DNA of 61,359 nt from contig DLKC01000026.1 of assembly GCA_002478885.1 (NCBI GenBank), positions 1 through 61,359 of the forward strand, in the 5' to 3' direction. Origin of the DNA: Chitinophagaceae bacterium UBA7600 (lineage in GTDB: Bacteria; Bacteroidota; Bacteroidia; Chitinophagales; Chitinophagaceae). Below are positions 17,010-25,980 of this stretch, in pieces. The notes beneath the pieces are model-generated. The model saw only the letters and a program-made list of their open reading frames with translations, was not told the origin of the DNA and did no database searches. The position numbers and the translations under genes were made by a program. Position 1 is the stretch's first letter, and the number at the start of each line of letters is the position of its first letter.

Positions 17010-18767
17010 ATGAGAGCATTATTACCTGCTTTGTGCCTGCTGGCACAAGTAACATTGCATGCGCAGCAACCTGCGATCGTGTATACCGTTGACTCCGCCA
17101 GTATTGAGCAGGCAGGTGTGCCAAAAGGAGAAATGATCAGGTTTGTATTTGACCAGTCAAAAATATTCCCTGGCACCAGGCATGAGTGCTCGGTTTATGT
17201 TCCCGTACAATACAAAGCGGATAAACCCGCCTGTGTTTATGTAAACCAGGATGGCATTCAATGGAATGCCCCCACGGTATTCGACAACCTGATCTTTCGC
17301 CAGGAAATGCCGGTTACCATAGGCGTTTTTATAACACCCGGAAAAGTGCTCGCCGACAGTGGTGCCAACGCACTTGACCGTTTCAACCGCAGTTTTGAAT
17401 ATGATGGATTGGGCGATGCCTATGCTCGTTTTATTCTCACGGAAGTTTTACCGCAGGTGGAACAGCTTAAGACAACAGATGGACGCGCTATTCATTTATC
17501 AAAAAACGGGAACGATCGTGCTATTGGCGGTGCAAGCAGTGGTGCTGTTTGCGCGTTTACTGCAGCATGGGAGCGCCCCGAAGCATTTTCAAGAGTATTT
17601 AGCGCGATCGGGACTTATATTGGCCTGCGTGGAGCGGACCGCTATCCAATACTTATCAGGAAATACGAACCAAAACCTATCCGTGTTTTTTTACAGGACG
17701 GCAGCAATGATCTGAACATATATGCAGGTGATTGGTGGAAAGCCAACGAGACCATGGAGCGTGCACTGACTTTTTCGGGATACGAAGTAAACCATGTGTG
17801 GGGTGAAGATGGACACAATGGAAAGCAAGGGACCTCCGTATTTCCTGATGCAATGCGCTGGTTGTGGAAGGATTGGCCAAAACCTATTGTCAAAGGAAGT
17901 TCAAAGAACCAGTTTTTGCGTGACCTGCTTATTCCCGGTGAAGACTGGCAACTGGTTGCTGAAGGTTATCAATTTACAGAAGGCACAGCAGCCAATGCAA
18001 GAGGTGAGGTTTATTTCCAGGACATTCCTACATCAAAAACATACAAGGTCGATGTGAATGGTCAATTAACTGCGCTGCATATTGATGCAAAAAAAGCGAG
18101 TGGCAACTGCTTTGCCCCGGACGGCAACAGGTACACTGTTGCCGGTGGCAGTAACCAGGTATTGCGTTATGATGCCAATGAAAAAGAAACAGTGATCGCG
18201 GATAGCATTGCCGGAAATGATATCGTGGTTGCCCGTAACGGCAACATATATGTTACTGTTCCTGACGGCACCACCAAACCCAGCAAATTGTATCTCATAC
18301 GGCCGACTGGTGAAAAGATAGTCGTTGATGAAGGTTTAAAGTTTGCCAATGGCGTTACCCTTTCGCCTGATCAAACACAGTTGTATGTAACAGAGTCAGC
18401 CTCGCATTGGGTGTGGATCTACAAAATAAAAGCTGATGGAACGCTTACATTTAAACAACACTATGGTTGGCTGCACGAATTCGACACAGACGAAAATGCC
18501 TGGAGCGACGGGCTTAAATGCGATACGGCCGGAAGAGTGTTCGTGGCTTCAAGGATGGGCATTCAAATAATGGATCAACTGGGAAGGGTAAATGCCATAT
18601 TGCCGTTACCTCTTTCTAATTTCAGTGCTTCCAATGTTTGTTTTGGCGGGCCTGATTTTAATATCCTCTATGTGACCTATGGCGACAAAGTATACCGAAG
18701 AAAATTAAACACCCGGGCTGCCAATAGTTTTGATCCGCCGGTTAAACCTGCTTCCCCAAAATTGTGA
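17010..18767 (+). CDS. fusion of alpha/beta-hydrolase esterase and SMP-30/gluconolactonase
   Basis: 585 residues from Met at 17010 (signal peptide MRALLPALCLLAQVTLHAQ); the frame is open from 16890, but that part resembles no leader. Residues about 30-290 are an esterase domain with elbow GGASSGAV (Ser near 176) and a likely His in GEDGHNG near 269. Residues about 310-585 form an SMP-30/gluconolactonase six-bladed propeller (EGYQFTEGTAANARGEVYF, GVTLSPDQTQLYVTES, WSDGLKCDTAGRVFV). SMP-30 enzymes open sugar lactones using one metal ion. The fusion would couple ester cleavage with lactone hydrolysis. GH9 follows on the same strand. Confidence 0.85.
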   Translation: MRALLPALCLLAQVTLHAQQPAIVYTVDSASIEQAGVPKGEMIRFVFDQSKIFPGTRHECSVYVPVQYKADKPACVYVNQDGIQWNAPTVFDNLIFRQEMPVTIGVFITPGKVLADSGANALDRFNRSFEYDGLGDAYARFILTEVLPQVEQLKTTDGRAIHLSKNGNDRAIGGASSGAVCAFTAAWERPEAFSRVFSAIGTYIGLRGADRYPILIRKYEPKPIRVFLQDGSNDLNIYAGDWWKANETMERALTFSGYEVNHVWGEDGHNGKQGTSVFPDAMRWLWKDWPKPIVKGSSKNQFLRDLLIPGEDWQLVAEGYQFTEGTAANARGEVYFQDIPTSKTYKVDVNGQLTALHIDAKKASGNCFAPDGNRYTVAGGSNQVLRYDANEKETVIADSIAGNDIVVARNGNIYVTVPDGTTKPSKLYLIRPTGEKIVVDEGLKFANGVTLSPDQTQLYVTESASHWVWIYKIKADGTLTFKQHYGWLHEFDTDENAWSDGLKCDTAGRVFVASRMGIQIMDQLGRVNAILPLPLSNFSASNVCFGGPDFNILYVTYGDKVYRRKLNTRAANSFDPPVKPASPKL

Positions 18768-18900
18768 TTCTAAAAAAGTAATTGCCGAAAACCGGCAACC
18801 AGTTACCCAACAAGTCCCCTTCCCCGAAGCAAGGACTTGCTGATTTTGTGCAATGCCATTTATTGCGCTGTCATTTATTTTGCCAGTTAACATTCACCCG

Positions 18901-18930
18901 TTTAAGCAGACTTATATCGCGCTATATTTG
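18901..18930 (+). promoter_or_regulatory. Bacteroidota-type promoter for the GH9 gene
   Basis: TTTA at 18901 and TATATTTG at 18923-18930 are separated by 18 nt, one mismatch from the TTTG/TAnnTTTG consensus. It lies inside the over-long open frame and about 75 bp before the ATG at 19004, which supports that start. Confidence 0.55.
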
Positions 18931-19003
18931 GAGGGCCGGTTTTCTTCTAATGAAGCCAGCCGTAATGACCATTTATGCGTTGTATTTTATTCAAACTTTT
19001 CTC

Positions 19004-21415
19004 ATGAGATCATTTAAACGGGCAGCATCGATTTCTGCATTATTTATTTTGTTAACTATTCCCTTCAGCGCCTTGATCGCGCAAAATGCGGCTTTGCAAA
19101 AGCAGCTAAATGAGAGTGGCAACCTGGCGCATGTTATGAAGGCCGATTCTTTAGATATGGGTCTTACCCGGTGGTTAAAAAAAGAAGTGCTGCAATCACG
19201 TGACCTGCCGCTTGCTGCCGACTTCAACGCACTGAAAATAACAGGGCCGGGAACAATCAAAATTGATTATAGCAATACAATTTCGGGCAAAGGAAGTGTA
19301 TTACTGGAAACACCCACTTCGCTTGCTGTAAAAAATCCCAGCAACAGAAGCTATGCATCGGCAGAATTAATAAGAGCACTGAAAGGCGAAGACCTTACCG
19401 GCTATAACCGATTCTCTGTTTGGGTATATGCAGATGCGGCAGGCTTTTACTCCTTCTTCGTTGGCTGTACTTTGTATAACGGTGGCAAACACATTATGCC
19501 CACACCCGGAAGATTCGAGGGGCAGCATTTTGTAAATGTTTATCCAAAACAATGGCAGCATATCGTCTGGGAAATTCCTGACCTATACCGCGATTCAGTA
19601 ACAGGATTTTCGGTAGGTATCATGTTAACGGGCTCCCCAAAAGGTGCAGCCGACAACATGAAATTATATATCGATGACATGCGTGTTGAAAAAGTGGAAG
19701 TAGAAAATACGCGTGGTTTTGATCTCCGCAAAAATGCAATTGCGTACAGCAACAGCGGGTACAAGACCGATGCGTTAAAACAGGCGCTTGTGCAAAACGT
19801 AAAGGACACAAAATTCCAACTCATCAATAGCAGCAATGGCAAAGTGGTGTTTACCGGCAATGGGCAAACACTCGACAAAGGCTTTGTGCAACTCGATTTT
19901 AGCAACTACAAAACGCCCGGTTATTACCAATTAAAAATTGACAACCTTGAAACAAACTCTTTTCCTATCGGGAGAGATGCTTATCTCGCCACTGCATGGC
20001 ATACATTGAATTTTTTTTATGCAGAGCGATGCGGTTTTGATCAGCCAGGCATTCACCAGCCTTGTCATTTAGATGCAGTGTGTGTGCATCCAGATGGCAG
20101 GCGTATTAATGTAGCCGGCGGCTGGCACGACGCTGCCGATGTTACACAGGGTGTTGGCAACACAGCAAGAGGCGGCATGGCCATGCTCGACCTTGCTGCC
20201 TCGGTCAAAAATGATGAGCCGGTATTGTATAAGCGCTTACTCGATGAAGCCCGATGGGGTTTAAACTGGACGTTGCAAACCCGGTTCGGTGATGGCTACC
20301 GCGATGGCGGTATTATCATGGGCATATGGTCTGACAATGTTGCCGGCACAAAAGACGACATGCAGGGAAAAGCAAGCAACAACCCTGCTGACAATTTTAT
20401 TGCTGCCTCTTATTGCGCAAAAGCAGTTCCATTTTACCAGCAGGATGACCCGGTATTCAGCGCGCTTTGCCAACGAGCCGCGAGTGAAGATTTTAAATTT
20501 GCCAACGAACTCATCGGCACCGCGGTCAATAAAAAAAATGAAACAGAATTGTATGCTCAGGCCACGGTGTCGGCAATGAATTTATACCGCCTTACAAAAG
20601 AGCAATATTACCTCGACCACGCCGCGCAATATGCACAGGTAGTAATGAGCTGCCAACAACTGGAAAGAAGAAAGGATTGGTCTTTGCCATTGCATGGATT
20701 CTTTTACGAATCACAGGACAAAACAAGGATACTTGAATATTTTCATCGCAGCGACGAACAATTAATGATCGAAGGTTTAAGCATGCTTGTCAACGACGCG
20801 CCAACGCACAAAGATGCTGCGCAATGGAAAGCATCCTGCCAAGCATACGCCGATTACCTGCACGATATCTCGACGGCAATTGAACCTTATGGTATTTTAC
20901 CTGCTGCAGTATATGAATTGAACAATGCCGATTTTGCAGGTATTTACCACGAAGGCGACCAGGTAGGTATGCCATCTATGGCAGAGTATAATGCAGAGGT
21001 GCAGAACGGTATTCATTTGGGCGGCAATTTTTACCTGCGCCGGTTCCCCGTAGCTTACCAGTTCAGGGGATTTAATGCCATACTTATCGGAAAGGCAAAA
21101 GCCGCCTTTATACTTGCCGACCTGTTGAACGACAAATCATTGAGAAATATCGCGACAAGGCAACTCGAATATATTGTTGGCTACAACCCTTTTGCCATGA
21201 GTATCATCTATGGCGACGGCTATAACTATCCGCCTTTGTATGGCGCATACGCCGGCGATGTCGTAGGCGCCGTACCGGTGGGCATTGAAACATTCGAAAA
21301 CGACGATGAACCTTATATGCCAATGCAGGTTAATGCCACTTACAAAGAAATCTGGACACACAGTACAGCCGGCGTAATGTGGTTACTGGCCAGGTTGTTT
21401 AAAGAAGAAAAATGA
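19004..21415 (+). CDS. glycoside hydrolase family 9 endoglucanase, exported
   Basis: 803 residues from Met at 19004. This start is preferred over 18782 because it gives a clean signal peptide (AASISALFILLTIPFSALIAQ) and leaves the promoter outside the gene. An N-terminal CBM/jelly-roll-like region (about 30-240) is followed by an Ig-like CelD_N domain (YSNSGYKTDALKQ...YYQLKIDNLETNSFPIG). The (alpha/alpha)6 GH9 barrel has GGWHDAADV near 372 (nucleophile-activating Asp) and NATYKEIWTHSTAG near 776 with the acid Glu about 781. GH9 enzymes cut beta-1,4-glucans. GGWHDAAD has Ala where many members have Gly. Confidence 0.9.
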   Translation: MRSFKRAASISALFILLTIPFSALIAQNAALQKQLNESGNLAHVMKADSLDMGLTRWLKKEVLQSRDLPLAADFNALKITGPGTIKIDYSNTISGKGSVLLETPTSLAVKNPSNRSYASAELIRALKGEDLTGYNRFSVWVYADAAGFYSFFVGCTLYNGGKHIMPTPGRFEGQHFVNVYPKQWQHIVWEIPDLYRDSVTGFSVGIMLTGSPKGAADNMKLYIDDMRVEKVEVENTRGFDLRKNAIAYSNSGYKTDALKQALVQNVKDTKFQLINSSNGKVVFTGNGQTLDKGFVQLDFSNYKTPGYYQLKIDNLETNSFPIGRDAYLATAWHTLNFFYAERCGFDQPGIHQPCHLDAVCVHPDGRRINVAGGWHDAADVTQGVGNTARGGMAMLDLAASVKNDEPVLYKRLLDEARWGLNWTLQTRFGDGYRDGGIIMGIWSDNVAGTKDDMQGKASNNPADNFIAASYCAKAVPFYQQDDPVFSALCQRAASEDFKFANELIGTAVNKKNETELYAQATVSAMNLYRLTKEQYYLDHAAQYAQVVMSCQQLERRKDWSLPLHGFFYESQDKTRILEYFHRSDEQLMIEGLSMLVNDAPTHKDAAQWKASCQAYADYLHDISTAIEPYGILPAAVYELNNADFAGIYHEGDQVGMPSMAEYNAEVQNGIHLGGNFYLRRFPVAYQFRGFNAILIGKAKAAFILADLLNDKSLRNIATRQLEYIVGYNPFAMSIIYGDGYNYPPLYGAYAGDVVGAVPVGIETFENDDEPYMPMQVNATYKEIWTHSTAGVMWLLARLFKEEK

Positions 21416-21490
21416 TAAACCCGGCTGCATAGCGCTAACCGTGCTTTGCTTGCGCGACAGCGCCGGCTTATCCGGTATCGCACTCTTGCA
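21416..21490 (+). repeat. intergenic bracket repeat with 23-nt hairpin insert
   Basis: It begins immediately after the GH9 stop (AAACCCGGCTGC). CTTGCG at 21449-21454 and TCGCACTCTTGCAC from 21478 are split by 23 nt (21455-21477) holding the GCCGG-CTTAT-CCGG hairpin, a different insert from those at 2807 and 11419 but at the same position. Confidence 0.7.
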
Positions 21491-21579
21491 CTGCATCACA
21501 AGGGCCGGGCAAGTGCGAAAGCATCTGTTCATCGTGAAAAGAGCTTAATTTATTTTGTTTTGATGCCTGATGAACCAAT

Positions 21580-21639
21580 TGCACAAGTGTGCGACGCAAC
21601 GAGGTTGCCTGAAGGGCCAGTGCCGGGCCCAAAAAAATC
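21580..21639 (-). repeat. intergenic bracket repeat
   Basis: A near-consensus copy: GCACAAGTGTGCGACGCAAC at 21581-21600 and TGCCGGGCCCAAAAAAATC at the other end. The A-tract end faces the DedA gene. It is the inverted partner of the copy at 21416. Confidence 0.85.
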
Positions 21640-21745
21640 ATTGGCCCGTTTATCCGCTTAACCATATAAGACGTTGCCGCAGCAAAAAAACACTGTACTT
21701 TCATTTACAATTAATGTAGCGCATCATTGTAAACGCAACCACCTG

Positions 21746-22396
21746 ATGACAACCATATTACAGCACCTCCTTTTCTCCCCGTTTGATACCGAAGCGCTGG
21801 TTCGCGATGGCGGGCTGCTGATCATATGCCTCGCTGTGTTTGCACAAACCGGTTTGTTCTTTGCGTTCTTTGTACCAAGCGGCGTTTTTCTTTTTGTTGG
21901 TGGTATGTTTATCTCTACAGGCAAGCTGGATCATGACCTTGTTACCGCGTGTCTTTGCCCGGTGCTTGCGGCCGTCGCTGGTTGTGTGGCAGGCTATTGG
22001 TTTGGATGGAAGACCGGCCCTGCATTATATCGCAAGAAAGACACAAGGTTTTTTAAACAGCGCTATTTAAAAACAGCTGAACTTTTTTACCACAAACATG
22101 GCCGGCTTGCATTAACCGTTGGAATTTTATTCCCGGTAACAAGAACATTTGCACCAATCATTGCAGGCATTGTAAACATGAACTTTCCCCGCTTTGTGTT
22201 GTATGTGTTTACAGGCGCCGTTCTATGGATACCACCGTTTATTGTAGCCGGCTATTTAATTGGTATCGTACCTGGCATAAAAGAATACCTGCCCTATATT
22301 ATGGGCGCTATTATATTGCTCGTAACAACGCCATCGGTGATACGCATAATTCGCGAGTTCAGGAAAGCCGGGAAAAGATTTGAGGAAGAAGTATGA
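21746..22396 (+). CDS. DedA family membrane protein
   Basis: 216 residues from Met at 21746 (MTTILQHLLFSPFDTEALVRDGG); the longer frame from 21674 adds an unlikely leader. Features are DedA/VTT-like: FFAFFVPSGVFLFVGGMF, AGYWFGWKTGPALY, the conserved GILFPVTRTFAPIIAGIVNM and two C-terminal membrane helices. DedA proteins are inner-membrane proteins required for envelope integrity, and recent work on the family points to phospholipid or undecaprenyl-phosphate flipping. It converges with the DUF2236 gene; the stops are only 9 bp apart. Confidence 0.85.
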   Translation: MTTILQHLLFSPFDTEALVRDGGLLIICLAVFAQTGLFFAFFVPSGVFLFVGGMFISTGKLDHDLVTACLCPVLAAVAGCVAGYWFGWKTGPALYRKKDTRFFKQRYLKTAELFYHKHGRLALTVGILFPVTRTFAPIIAGIVNMNFPRFVLYVFTGAVLWIPPFIVAGYLIGIVPGIKEYLPYIMGAIILLVTTPSVIRIIREFRKAGKRFEEEV

Positions 22397-22405
22397 AGCT
22401 GGCAT

Positions 22406-23164
22406 TCAGGCCACATCAAGTGCTTTTATTTCGGCTTTATATTTTGACGGAAGAATGGCGGCCTTAATTAACCAATCGAGTTTTATACGACGCATAAGTT
22501 TATACATACCAACAGCAGGCCTGAGTAAATTCACATTACGGAATTCCAGTAATTCCATCACCCTTTTCGGGCAAACCATTTTCTGCGATTCTATTAGCAA
22601 TGCATACCGTAACAGCCCGAGATGTTTTTTATACTGAAGGTAAAGGTCAATGCTGTAAGAACTCTTTCCCAGGTCATCTTCCAGGTGTTGCCGCCGCACA
22701 GGCAACCATTCTTCATAGGTCGAAGGAAGTTCCTGAAGGCCTAAACCTTTTCCAACTTTATAAAAAACCCGGAACACCTCTTCTTTTTCCGCGGCAGAGA
22801 GTTTTCGTTCCAGTAATTCGAATGAGCTGATGGAATAACCAATGAGCATAAAAAGCACATCGCGATACGCCCAGGCAGGAATTTTTGCATTCCTGTTTTT
22901 TTCAACAGCCGCATGAATGCCGGCAATTTTTGCAATAGCCTGTGTGGCTGCAGTCTTTTCAGAAAAAACAATTTGTCTTGCATAGCTAACCGTGGAGAAT
23001 AACCGGCCCAAAGGATCGGCAGGAAGCCGACCTGTAAAGTATAACCAATCGACCGCTTTGTTTAAAGCAAACTCAGCCGAAGCTCCAGCAAAAATAAAGA
23101 GAACAGTATCGCTTTTCCCCCATATCTGTCTTACAACAGAACCCTTATCTACAAAAAATTCCAT
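22406..23164 (-). CDS. oxygenase MpaB-like / DUF2236 family protein
   Basis: 252 residues beginning MEFFVDKGSVVRQIWGKSDTVLFIFAGASAEFALNKAVDWLYFTG, which fits the DUF2236 (MpaB / latex-clearing protein-like) N-terminus, then DPLGRLFSTVSYARQIVF. It is mostly helical. Members include haem-dependent latex-clearing proteins, but many are of unknown function, and the haem ligands cannot be assigned by eye. No signal peptide is seen. It is a single gene on the minus strand. Confidence 0.72.
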   Translation of the reverse strand: MEFFVDKGSVVRQIWGKSDTVLFIFAGASAEFALNKAVDWLYFTGRLPADPLGRLFSTVSYARQIVFSEKTAATQAIAKIAGIHAAVEKNRNAKIPAWAYRDVLFMLIGYSISSFELLERKLSAAEKEEVFRVFYKVGKGLGLQELPSTYEEWLPVRRQHLEDDLGKSSYSIDLYLQYKKHLGLLRYALLIESQKMVCPKRVMELLEFRNVNLLRPAVGMYKLMRRIKLDWLIKAAILPSKYKAEIKALDVA

Positions 23165-23204
23165 GTTGTAAATATAGGTACAAGGCTTAAAGCGATGACA
23201 ACCG

Positions 23205-23246
23205 TGGCCGGCAGTTTCACAAGATTAACAAAGTTGCACAACGTGC
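23205..23246 (+). repeat. degraded bracket repeat candidate
   Basis: GTGGCCGGCAGTTTCAC is followed about 20 nt later by GTTGCACAACGTGC. Position and order match a worn copy facing the DUF2236 start at 23164. The match is weak. Confidence 0.35.
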
Positions 23247-23251
23247 AGAAA

Positions 23252-23313
23252 GTACAGGAGTGCGACGCAACGGCGGCCGGGTAGCAGCACTGTAGCCCGG
23301 TTCCAGAAAAATA
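23252..23313 (-). repeat. intergenic bracket repeat
   Basis: GTACAGGAGTGCGACGCAAC is at 23252-23271 and AGCCCGGTTCCAGAAAAAT at the other end, 12 bp from the stop of the FG-GAP gene (23326). Confidence 0.85.
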
Positions 23314-23325
23314 AATTCTCCTGTG

Positions 23326-24489
23326 TTATTTTTTTGCCTGTTCAAAAAAGAAAACACCTTTCTTGTTGGAAATTATAATGTCGGGACGGCCATCATGATT
23401 GACATCTTTTACAACAAAGCTGAGACCGATACCGGAGCTGTCATCAATAAGGTGTGGTTTCCATTGCGGTGTTTTGCCCGGAATGTATTCGAACCAGTAC
23501 AACACAGCAGCATCAGCCGCGCCGGGGTCACCATCATTGTGCGCCCGAAAGCGTTTACCTGTAATAAGATCTGGATGACCATCGTCATTTATATCTGCTA
23601 CAATAAGCCCATGCGATTGCGAGAACAGCCTGCTTATTTCATGTGTGTGCCATCGGGGATTCCCATCGCCACCGGGCGATTGTTCGTGCCACCAGATTCC
23701 ATAATCATGGGTTGATGAACTGATCACATCTGCATCGCCATCTTCATCCGCATCAAATACAATCATGTTGGCGCAATCCTTTCCAAGATCGGCCGGGTGA
23801 AATACCCAGTCTGCTTCTTTCACATTTACAGGCGATTGCCACCAGCCGCTTTTGATGATCACATCGTTGAAGCCATCTTTGTTCATGTCGCCCCAGCCAA
23901 GCCCATGCGTGTACCTGTCTGTAGCCAGGTCTTTCACATGGCTGATAACAAAACGCTGCCATGCAGTATCATTTCTTCCGGTGGGCGATTTTAACCAGAC
24001 AACCTGTTTTGCCGCCGCATCGCTGCAGATGATATCGTTTCTGCCATCTTTATCAACATCAACAAAAGCGGGATTCTCTATGCCTGCAGACGCCATGATT
24101 AAACGCCCCTTCCACAATCCATCTTTGTTCTTTGGATTTTCATACCACACACAAATGCCGCCGGGCTGATCGAACCTAATAAGGTCGTCCCAGCCATCGT
24201 TGTTTACATCCATGCAGTAATTCAGAAATGTTGTACTGTATTGCGGAACGGCATTTAGCGTATCTGCATGCAGCATATGTGATTTCCATTCGGGTGCTTC
24301 ATACCAGTAATTTCCGGCAAGAATATCAGTCTTACCATCATGGTTTACATCACCCGCTGCTGCGCCCTCTGAAACAAAGCGGCTGCTGACAACATGCTTA
24401 ATAAACTTCACCTGTGCATGACCCGGAAGTGTAGCGCAACACAACAAGGGCAGCAACAAAAAAGCTTTGGATCTGTATTTATTTTTCAT
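23326..24489 (-). CDS. secreted FG-GAP / VCBS repeat propeller protein
   Basis: 387 residues from Met at 24489 (MKNKYRSKAFLLLPLLCCATLPGHAQ); the frame is open to 24747, but the signal peptide sets the start. Many calcium-binding-like DxNxDGxxDI repeats follow (DVNHDGKTDILAG, DVNNDGWDDLI, DVDKDGRNDII, DMNKDGFNDVI, DADEDGDADVI, DINDDGHPDLI, DVNHDGRPDIII), giving about seven blades of an integrin-alpha-like propeller. Such proteins are exported, bind calcium and often bind carbohydrates or surfaces. No enzyme domain is visible. It is flanked by inverted bracket repeats at 23252 and 24576. Confidence 0.85.
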   Translation of the reverse strand: MKNKYRSKAFLLLPLLCCATLPGHAQVKFIKHVVSSRFVSEGAAAGDVNHDGKTDILAGNYWYEAPEWKSHMLHADTLNAVPQYSTTFLNYCMDVNNDGWDDLIRFDQPGGICVWYENPKNKDGLWKGRLIMASAGIENPAFVDVDKDGRNDIICSDAAAKQVVWLKSPTGRNDTAWQRFVISHVKDLATDRYTHGLGWGDMNKDGFNDVIIKSGWWQSPVNVKEADWVFHPADLGKDCANMIVFDADEDGDADVISSSTHDYGIWWHEQSPGGDGNPRWHTHEISRLFSQSHGLIVADINDDGHPDLITGKRFRAHNDGDPGAADAAVLYWFEYIPGKTPQWKPHLIDDSSGIGLSFVVKDVNHDGRPDIIISNKKGVFFFEQAKK

Positions 24490-24575
24490 GGCAAATGTAT
24501 CGGTCAGGCAATATTGATGCACTAAGATCGAACATATCATTGAGCCGCGGCGATAATTATGGTTTGCCAAATACA

Positions 24576-24634
24576 TTTTTTTGAACCCGGCTGCAGTGCC
24601 ACTGCTGATCGGCTGTTGCGTCGCACTCCTGTAC
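24576..24634 (+). repeat. intergenic bracket repeat
   Basis: TTTTTTTGAACCCGGCTGC begins at 24576, and the core GTTGCGTCGCAC is at 24615-24626, ending CTCCTGTAC. The T-tract end points at the FG-GAP start (24489). Confidence 0.85.
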
Positions 24635-24786
24635 TGCAGCAAGTGACGCAGCCACCTGTTTGAAGTATTCCAACAAGTACAACTTTGTTGAACTGTAACG
24701 GATTTCTTAAACAACACTGTCGTTTTATATCGTGCAGGTAGCAGCACTTATAAATCCATGAAGATCACACTCACACTGTCCTGCAT

Positions 24787-24816
24787 TTTGCTGCTTAGCT
24801 TTTTTTATTATTTTTG
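24787..24816 (+). promoter_or_regulatory. consensus Bacteroidota promoter of the cytochrome c gene
   Basis: TTTG (24787-24790), then 18 nt, then TATTTTTG (24809-24816): an exact TTTG/TAnnTTTG match, with an expected 5' leader of about 65 nt. Confidence 0.7.
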
Positions 24817-24889
24817 GTTACGCATCCGAAGACACGGTTTTGCGATTGTCCGTATCAAACATTATCAGCTCAATTAACCAACAAAACCC

Positions 24890-25768
24890 ATGCTCAAAAA
24901 AATCTTAAAGTGGACAGGCATTATCATTGGCTGTCTCGTACTTATTGCCATTGTTTTTTATGTAATCGCTTCTGTAAGTGTAAATTCACGGGCCAACAAG
25001 GTCTATGAAGTAAAGTTGCAGACGCTTTCTATTCCCAATGATTCGGCTTCGTATGAAATGGGCAGGCATACCGCAACGATAAGAGGTTGTCTTGAATGCC
25101 ATGGCAACAACCTGGCAGGTAAGGTTTTCCTCAGCGATACCACACCGATTGGCGTTTTATATGCCGCCAACCTTACCAGTGGCAAAGGTGGCATCAATTA
25201 CACCGATGAAGACTGGGTTCGCGCATTGAGGCATGGACTGAACAAGGAAAATAAATCTGTATGGTTTATGCCTTCGCAACACACCACGGCTCAGCTTTCC
25301 AACCAGGAGCTTGGCGCGTTGATCTGCTTTTTAAAAAAGCAACCCCCGGTTGACAATGTGCAACCACAACATGAATTAAAACCACTTGGAACCATACTCA
25401 CTTTTTTCAATAAATTTCCATTGTTCACCGCAGAGGCAATCGATCACAATGCAACTTATGCTGACCAGGTAAAAGTGGAAGTAAGCCCTGCATACGGAAA
25501 ATATCTTGCTATTAGTTGCGCAGGCTGCCACGGTGAGGAGTTTAAAGGTGGGCCGGCAAATGCACCCGGCGAGCCTCCTTTTCCTGATCTCACCAGCACC
25601 GGCAATCCCGGCAAATGGACATCTGACCAATTTGTAGCAACACTCAGGACCGGCACCACACCCGAAGGAAAATTATTGAGTGACTTCATGCCATGGAAGG
25701 TATTTGGAAAGGCCAGCACCGACGAGGAGTTACAGGCCATTTACCTGTACCTGCATAATCATAAATAA
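24890..25768 (+). CDS. membrane-anchored two-haem cytochrome c
   Basis: 292 residues. An uncleaved N-terminal helix (WTGIIIGCLVLIAIVFYVIA) anchors it to the membrane. There are two c-type haem sites, CLECH (67-71) and CAGCH (210-214), each followed by a candidate axial Met (WFMPSQ near 127; DFMPWK near 266). The two domains look like tandem class I cytochromes with a linker near 150-195. It is probably a periplasmic electron carrier for a dehydrogenase or oxidase; no partner enzyme is next to it. It is monocistronic, and the weak hairpin at 25823-25846 may terminate it. Confidence 0.87.
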   Translation: MLKKILKWTGIIIGCLVLIAIVFYVIASVSVNSRANKVYEVKLQTLSIPNDSASYEMGRHTATIRGCLECHGNNLAGKVFLSDTTPIGVLYAANLTSGKGGINYTDEDWVRALRHGLNKENKSVWFMPSQHTTAQLSNQELGALICFLKKQPPVDNVQPQHELKPLGTILTFFNKFPLFTAEAIDHNATYADQVKVEVSPAYGKYLAISCAGCHGEEFKGGPANAPGEPPFPDLTSTGNPGKWTSDQFVATLRTGTTPEGKLLSDFMPWKVFGKASTDEELQAIYLYLHNHK

Positions 25769-25822
25769 TGCATCTTTTTCTTCGGAAATCTTTAAGACTG
25801 CGACAATAAAAGCCGTAGAAAG

Positions 25823-25846
25823 AATGCTTTGAAAACCCGAAGCATT
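25823..25846 (+). terminator. weak hairpin after the cytochrome c gene
   Basis: AATGCTT (25823-25829) pairs with AAGCATT (25840-25846) across a 10-nt loop, followed by TTCG only. It lies 55 bp after the stop. Confidence 0.35.
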
Positions 25847-25901
25847 TTCGCATACCGGATATTGCCTGAACTTTTTCAATATTGCTCACTACTGCACCAA
25901 C

Positions 25902-25964
25902 TGCACAAGTGTGCGACGCAAGTAAAGCCCGATAGCAGCACATAAGCTGGGTTCAAAAAAAGTC
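25902..25964 (-). repeat. intergenic bracket repeat
   Basis: GCACAAGTGTGCGACGCAA is at 25903-25921 and AGCTGGGTTCAAAAAAAGT at the gene side, 16 bp from the stop of the gene at 25981. Confidence 0.85.
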
Positions 25965-25980
25965 CCTCCCGGTATTAGCA

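Larger units (their letters stand above)
24490..24889. other. 400-bp intergenic region between divergent genes
   Basis: It holds a bracket repeat (24576-24634) and the cytochrome promoter at 24787-24816. The minus-strand sequence just before the FG-GAP start contains TACATTTG (24492-24499), too close to the ATG to be a normal -7 box. Nothing else is recognised. Confidence 0.5.

Noticed and set aside
18782..19003. Longer start of the GH9 enzyme
   Set aside because: It would place a promoter-like sequence and a non-leader stretch inside the gene; the signal peptide begins at 19004.
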